Part shown: positions 59,136 to 64,000 of the stretch, one piece after another
Layout: each line of letters begins with the position of its first letter
Numbering within the stretch: the stretch's first letter is position 1
Assembly (NCBI RefSeq): GCF_030253575.1
Contig: NC_080557.1
Location: forward strand, 43,290,501-43,354,500
DNA length: 64,000 nucleotides
Reading direction: 5' to 3'
From: Rhododendron vialii
Lineage: Eukaryota > Streptophyta > Magnoliopsida > Ericales > Ericaceae
Notes under the pieces: generated by a model
The model's database searches: none
Told to the model about the DNA's origin: nothing
Seen by the model: only the letters and a program-made list of their open reading frames with translations
Translations under genes and position numbers: made by a program

Positions 59136-60129
59136 CAGGGCCGGCCAGGGGTAAGCCCCGCAAGCCAGCCGGCTCGGGCAACCCCCGGCAAGGGGCAACA
59201 AAAAAAAAAATGTATGTATAAAAAAAAAATTAGAAATTCAGCAAAAAATATATTTAAGGGCATCATCCCCAAAAAAATTTGTACAAATTTTTTTAAAAAA
59301 GTAAATATGTATGGTTTCCACCCACATTAAAAAATTATGATACTTAAGAAAATTACGAGGGCAAAGAGAGGTTTTCTATACCTGGGGTAAATAACAAATA
59401 CATAAATAAATTCTTATTTCCTCCACATCATAGATCAAGCTCTTGCATCACTTAAGGACCGGTTTGAGTAATTTGAACTTTATGAAGCAATTGTTGGATT
59501 TTTGTTTAACGTGAAATTCAAGAGTGTTGTTGAAGAGCAATTGATGGAGCATTGCACTAAACTATAAAGTTTCTTGGAATACAATCAACATGTTGATATT
59601 CACGGGAAGGAGTTATTCTAAGAACTTTAGACATTTGAAAACAATATTGCCAAGAGAAGTAATAAAATCGATTGACATCCTTGATTTTATAAGATCTTAT
59701 TGGAAAGATGGCGGTTTTCTATGGTTTGGGTTGCTTGTCGGATTTTGTTGATTATTCCGTTCATAGTTGCTTCGGCTTAGAGGAGTTTTTCAAAGTTGAA
59801 GTTGATAAAAACTTATCTTCAGACTATCATGTCACAAGAGAGATTAAATGGATTGGTTATGATATCAATTGAAAATAAGTACTTGAATAAGTTAAAGTAT
59901 GATGATCTAAAAATTGAAGAATTTGCTTCAAAAAATACAAGTTATTTTCTTTGAATAGGATCGTGTTACTCATAAAGCACCATACCCGGGTGATGTAATT
60001 CAAGCTAAATGGACAATATAATATTTTTTTTTCTTGTATGTCTTTTTATTTTTATTTTTTTACTTAACACTAGTGGACAACCAAGTAGAAGGTCGGGCTT
60101 GGACAACTTAAATGTCGGGGCCGGCACTG
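59136..60129 (+). mobile_element. Deleted hAT element with ZMYM1-like transposase remnant
   Basis: Ends CAGGGCCGGCCAGGGG and GTCGGGGCCGGCACTG are flanked by an exact 8-bp duplication TGCACATC (59128-59135, 60130-60137). The interior (about 59400-59960) reads, with stops and frameshifts, as a hAT transposase of the plant zinc-finger MYM-type 1-like group. It includes SQERLNGLVMISIENKYLNKL, then KIEEFASKNTS near the C-terminal dimerisation part. Confidence 0.9.
59400..59960 (+). pseudogene. hAT transposase remnant (ZMYM1-like)
   Basis: A frameshifted, stop-bearing reading. The segment ERLNGLVMISIENKYL is the diagnostic part. Upstream LLDFC(L)TLKFKSVVEE-like and EAIVGFLFNVKF fragments fit the same family. 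Not functional. Confidence 0.7.
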
Positions 60130-61022
60130 TGCACATCATGAAAGTTATGGCATTGAATTAATGTCATGACTCACGAGTTGGAGGCAAAGGCACGGGACGA
60201 TCAACTTAACCTATTGCCAGATATCAGGTTTATCTGCAAATTTGAGCAGTAGATTTAGAGGTTAATTATTGAAAAAGTGTTTGTACCTTTGTTTTCGTAC
60301 AATTTTAACCATAGAATTACAAATAGTCTCTTCCCAACAAGAGTCTTTTGTGCAATTTTGCGGCTGGCATTACAGGAGAACAGAACTACTGAGGTACATG
60401 CACTTTTAGGTACAAGCGACCTAAGATGCTAGATTCGTACTACGATTGCCCATATATATGTCTACAATCCCCAAACCCAAGCTGTATTGGTTGGTTGCCA
60501 CTTGCCTCCCATACCTAGATTCAGTGCCAGCCTTGACGTTTAGGTTGCCTAAGCCCGACTTTAAACTTGATTGCCCGCTCACTATTAAGTCATAAAAAAA
60601 AAAATTTTAAAAAACTCAATAAAAAATCAAAATTATACTTTTAGTTTGAATTATATAAAAAAACATTAACCCTGGTTAAAGCGCTTTATGATTTAGCATG
60701 ATTCGATTAAAAAAAATTATAATGCGTTTATATTTATTTTTAGCTTTCATTTAATTATTTTTCTTATTCTGATCACTGTTCAATGTTTAATAATAAAATA
60801 AAATGAAACATTAGGAGCCAACTTGCAAAAATACAAACTTGACTTAAAAATTGGTTAATTTTTTCATTGAAGTTTTTTAAAGTGGTGCCTGTGCATATAT
60901 ACACACATACGCAAATAACCATTGTGAGTCATGTGTAAAAATAATACGAAGTATACATATGCCTGTACATTTTTTATATTTATTTGCATACATGGACGAA
61001 TGTCACTCCACTTTGTGGACAA

Positions 61023-61023
<1 letters not shown>

Positions 61024-61061
<38 letters not shown>
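61024..61061. repeat. (GA)n microsatellite
   Basis: About 18 GA units inside the decayed hAT-like element. A GA-rich phrase follows with a partial duplication (gtgtcaatgaagaggagag...gagattgaaaa). Confidence 0.93.
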
Positions 61062-61065
<4 letters not shown>

Positions 61066-61234
61066 TGGGTGCACTGCTGTCAATGAAGAGGAGAGAAAGA
61101 GAGATTGAAAAGTGTCAATGAAGAGGAGAGGGAGAGAGATTGAAAAAGAACAGAGAGGAAGTTAAGAACTATTTTCGGAAGCATTAATTGCAAAACTATT
61201 TTTTGAGAGGAAAAAAAGAATCCCGAAAAAAATC

Positions 61235-61330
61235 CCCAATGCAGGGCATAAGAATTGAACCCGGAAGCTAAGAACTTAAACTACATGCTTCTAGCCAACA
61301 AGCCAATAGCATCCTCGAAGTTATATCTTC
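61235..61330 (-). mobile_element. tRNA-like (SINE-type) fragment
   Basis: On the minus strand there is a B-box-like GGGTTCAATTC about 50 bp after an A-box-like TTGTTGGCTAGAAGC. This suggests a tRNA-derived SINE head or a decayed tRNA-like sequence. It does not fold convincingly as a tRNA by eye. Confidence 0.3.
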
Positions 61331-61333
61331 ATC

Positions 61334-61335
<2 letters not shown>

Positions 61336-61384
<49 letters not shown>
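61336..61384. repeat. (TA)n/(CA)n microsatellite
   Basis: A TA run followed by about 17 CA units. Confidence 0.93.
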
Positions 61385-61388
<4 letters not shown>

Positions 61389-61827
61389 TTTTCTTTTAGA
61401 TTGCCCTAGCCCGAGGGGTTGCCTAAGTTCGGAGGCTTGCAGGACTTACCCTGAGGCCGGCCCAGCCCGGATCCACTTCCCTTCAAGAAAGCGACTCGCC
61501 ACTATTATAGCACCTACTTAGCACATAACAAATTCTACCAACCTAAAACATTTTCTAAAAACGCCATGCTATATATTTACGACATTCATTATGTAATATG
61601 TGGGGGCTCGTGGGGCTATGTAACGTATGAAGGCAATGAAATACTAGGACAAAAGAGTTTTCATAGTGCGCTAAAAAGCAATACGAGGATGGAGTGCACC
61701 TTGGCAGACTCCCGATATCAATTAGAGCTGCTTCTTCTTTTGGTAATTATTAGGAAATTTCATATAAGGCTATAAACAATCTAAGCTTCTAATTCACTAC
61801 ATCTTGAAAACTTTCTTGCTAAATGGG

Positions 61828-62016
61828 GATCAGGGATGCTGCCGAGCACCCCGTTTGGCAGCGGTGTTGAGTGGCTCATCCGGTCGCTTATCTCGACAAT
61901 CGACGGCTCGGATCTTAATATGAGCAACAGATGATGCAGATTTTAATGCACTTGGATTAAACTCAAGCTGTCGGTGTCGAGACGAGCAGCTCGTGCTTGG
62001 CAGCATCTCTCATTCC
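61828..62016. mobile_element. MITE of the CTGCCGAGC family
   Basis: GGGATGCTGCCGAGCACC and GTGCTTGGCAGCATCTCTC form the ends, matching the Mutator-like MITE at 34651-34881. A target duplication is not visible because a CA microsatellite abuts the right end. Confidence 0.7.
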
Positions 62017-62019
62017 AGA

Positions 62020-62020
62020 G

Positions 62021-62069
<49 letters not shown>

Positions 62070-62090
62070 GTATATGTATATATATATATG
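62020..62090. repeat. (CA)n/(TA)n microsatellite
   Basis: CA units followed by TA units and TATG variants. Open frames made of Thr-His or Ile-Tyr here are artefacts. Confidence 0.92.
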
Positions 62091-62097
62091 TATGAGT

Positions 62098-62285
62098 CCC
62101 ACTATTGGTACCGACCGACGGGTACCATCCCGAAATCGTGCTGTCAGGCTCGCCGGGCCCACTCCAGCCACCGGACGGCCGATCTGAGCCATCCAAAAAT
62201 TCTTTTAAAAAAATGAGGGGTCCGCGTGAAAATCAACGGCATCCGATATGTGTAGGGTGCTCGATCTAAACATCCTATTTTCGTG

Positions 62286-62290
<5 letters not shown>
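62098..62290. mobile_element. Half of a CGTCCGGTGGCC-family foldback MITE
   Basis: The left arm (GGTACCGACCGACGG, then CCGGGCCCACTCCAGCCACCGG, then ATCAACGGCATCCGATATGTGTAGG, then GCTCGATCTAAACA) matches 38971-39140 and 35111-35280. The right arm is missing and is replaced by a TA/CA microsatellite (to about 62322). Confidence 0.75.
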
Positions 62291-62320
<30 letters not shown>

Positions 62321-62689
62321 CCGCGGTACCAATATCATTTCGCATATATATATATATGCACCATATGCCCGTCTTTTCCCCTGCCTACACAATACCAACT
62401 GATGTAAAAATAGATTCCCTTTCTTCTGGTAATTATGTCATGTGGGTGCCTAGCTATGATCGATCTCAAAGTAGTAGTACTACTAGACACTAGAACATTC
62501 GTTTATTCATTGGGGAACAAGAAAACCTAGCAGCTGGAAATTAATCTTCTTGTGGCTAGTCCACATGCTACCAAATGGAAACTATCAATTCAGGGTTGGC
62601 CCACCATAGCAACCGTGTACCCACAACCCTCGTGAATTGAAAGCAACCTGCGGCCTGTATATAGGGCTATAGGTGAGATCAATGGTAAA

Positions 62690-63160
62690 AATGGTAATTC
62701 TCGGACTGTTATCTTGCACGCCGTGGCCGCGAGGATCGATTCAACATGGTTTTGTAGCTTGCCGGTTTTTTGCTTCTCGCGGCCAGACCTCGTCGTGTCA
62801 ACGGGAGCTTACCTTGGAGTAGTGTTCTGTGTTTGTCGTTGCGAGGTTGTGTATCAAGTCAACGGGTCTTGAACACGCCGGTGTGGCTTTATAGGATGAT
62901 AGATCATAGATCTGTGCCTCAGAATTCATATGTGTTTTCTAGAGCTTGAGCTGGGTATCTTTGTAAAATTCTCTATTACAGTATCTTTTTTGCGACTTGT
63001 TTTTATGTACCGACGTTTCGCCGGCCCTGCACTTGCGCAGTAGGTGACTGTGTCTAAATTTTGGTAGTTTTGGTTCATTCCTTTATTTTGTGATGAATTA
63101 TGTAATGTCTTATGCCTTCTGAATGATATATGGTATTGACCATCTCAAAAAAATAATAAT
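62690..63160 (+). mobile_element. 3' end of a truncated non-LTR retrotransposon
   Basis: It is GC-moderate, unlike its surroundings, and ends with a GTAATGTCTTATGCCTTCTGAATG-type tail, then CTCAAAAAAATAATAATAAT, the shape of a LINE 3' UTR and tail. No coding domain is left. The 5' boundary and target duplication are uncertain. Confidence 0.45.
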
Positions 63161-64000
63161 AATATTTCCCATTCGTACAACCATAATCGGAAGAGCCTAG
63201 CATGCTTGTCCCCTCCTTATTATAATTATTACAACATAGATTTAACGTAAAGTTACTATTTTCTAATCATTAGTTATCGCTAATGATAACTTATCAGGGT
63301 TAGCTGGGGTGCAATTTGATTATTCTCATGGTCTTAAAGTTAATGATTGATTAAAATTCTAGTAGCTACATGCCCTCGTATTAGTCTAACTAATATTGTG
63401 ATGTTTTTAATTGTTATACTAGTAGATAGAATTTGAATCCATCTATTGGTGACTTTCGTAGGGAGGTGCAACCCTTAAGACTTGGTTTGGACTAAATTAA
63501 TTTTTTAATTATCATTCTAATTTCGTTTTTGTGATGTTTGTTTTACATTTTTTCCTTTTACGTTATTTATTCTTCTATATCGAGGTGGAAATCGGGGCTG
63601 CTGTAGGCGTGCTTTTCTGTAGTGGATCCTGTACTGGTGGGAGAGATTCGTTCAAACACTCTAGCCGCGAATGTTAAGATGGACAATCTGGACCTAGCCT
63701 GCAGGATGCACGACAGGGACTTGGATAAAAAAACAAAAAAAACAAAAACAGCTCACTTATTGTATATAGTAAGTCGATCCAAATTTAGACTTTTCAACAT
63801 CGTCCCTTCTACTACTATTTTTTAAACCATCCCTACCAAATCACTATCTCAAAATAAATGATGAAAACTCCATACAAGAAAACACGTACAAACCGTGAAG
63901 ATATTTGATGTTTGACGATAAAATTAACAAATGAAAATAGACCCATGTTAAAAGTAAAAGTATTGGTTTAAGCCCTTAAAAAAATTGAAAGATATACACT
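63161..64000. other. Window end, no gene seen
   Basis: AT-rich sequence with only short frames. A short A-rich interruption lies at about 63727-63750. Nothing recognised. Confidence 0.5.

Larger units (their letters stand above)
60522..61465. mobile_element. Second decayed hAT-like element
   Basis: Starts CAGTGCCAGCC and ends GGCCGGCCCAG, the same kind of termini as the hAT element 400 bp to the left. The right end shares the GGTAAG...CTTGCAGG and GGCAACCCC-type words with it. Flanking 8-mers (cctagatt / cccggatc) match at only five of eight positions, so the duplication is decayed or absent. No transposase reading survives. Microsatellites and a SINE-like piece lie inside. Confidence 0.55.

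Noticed and set aside
61235-61330. Possible tRNA gene
   Set aside because: A- and B-box-like words exist, but the arms do not pair as a tRNA. Kept only as a low-confidence SINE-like fragment.
1-64000. CRISPR array, prophage or bacterial operon
   Set aside because: All genes have plant introns and plant families. Regular repeats are microsatellites, minisatellites or TE arms.

Overview
This window is nuclear DNA from a flowering plant. The evidence is intron-rich genes with GT-AG splice sites, nucleus-encoded plastid proteins with transit peptides, plant-specific gene families, and dense nested retrotransposons and MITEs. The protein sequences suggest a eudicot, but I cannot name a species. 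I found no prokaryotic features, CRISPR array, tRNA or rRNA gene.

Five recognisable host genes are present. (1) A GH3 beta-glucosidase/exo-beta-glucanase on the minus strand (19578 down to 5300) has nine exons and 606 codons and is intact as read. Its intron 2 is swollen to 7 kb by a LINE, which itself carries a solo LTR. A gag-only copia element sits 9 bp past its stop codon. (2) RPL4, plastid ribosomal protein L4, lies on the plus strand (32180-33937). (3) A CYP86A1-type fatty-acid omega-hydroxylase, a single exon, lies on the plus strand (41263-42828). (4) PHT4;1/ANTR1, a plastid phosphate transporter of ten exons and 528 codons, lies on the minus strand (50078 down to 43385), convergent with CYP86A1. 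(5) An R2R3-MYB of the MYB98/MYB64/MYB119 type, three exons and 410 codons, lies on the minus strand (57176 down to 54654). A sixth locus (21252-24837, plus strand) is the 3' part of a conserved gene ending in a UBA-like segment. It shows tandem exon and intron duplication and has no visible 5' end.

Layout: 0-20 kb holds GH3 and its insertions. 20-27 kb holds the rearranged UBA-like gene fragment with MITEs, a 1.4-kb solo LTR inside a minisatellite, and a 1.0-kb hAT element. 28-40 kb holds RPL4 between two inverted ~1-kb copies of a segment carrying a broken small ORF, plus Mutator-like foldback MITEs, one nested in another. 41-50 kb is gene-rich (CYP86A1, PHT4;1). 50-64 kb holds MYB among LTR fragments, foldbacks, hAT relics, microsatellites and a 5'-truncated LINE tail.

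The genes have unrelated functions (wall/glucoside hydrolysis, plastid translation, suberin/cutin monomer synthesis, plastid phosphate transport, transcription). There is no sign of a biosynthetic cluster. The most informative material is the TE architecture, where target-site duplications can be read by eye for many insertions, together with the W-to-S change beside the GH3 nucleophile, the duplicated exons of the UBA-like gene and the inverted repeats flanking RPL4. I did not find a convincing new biological system.
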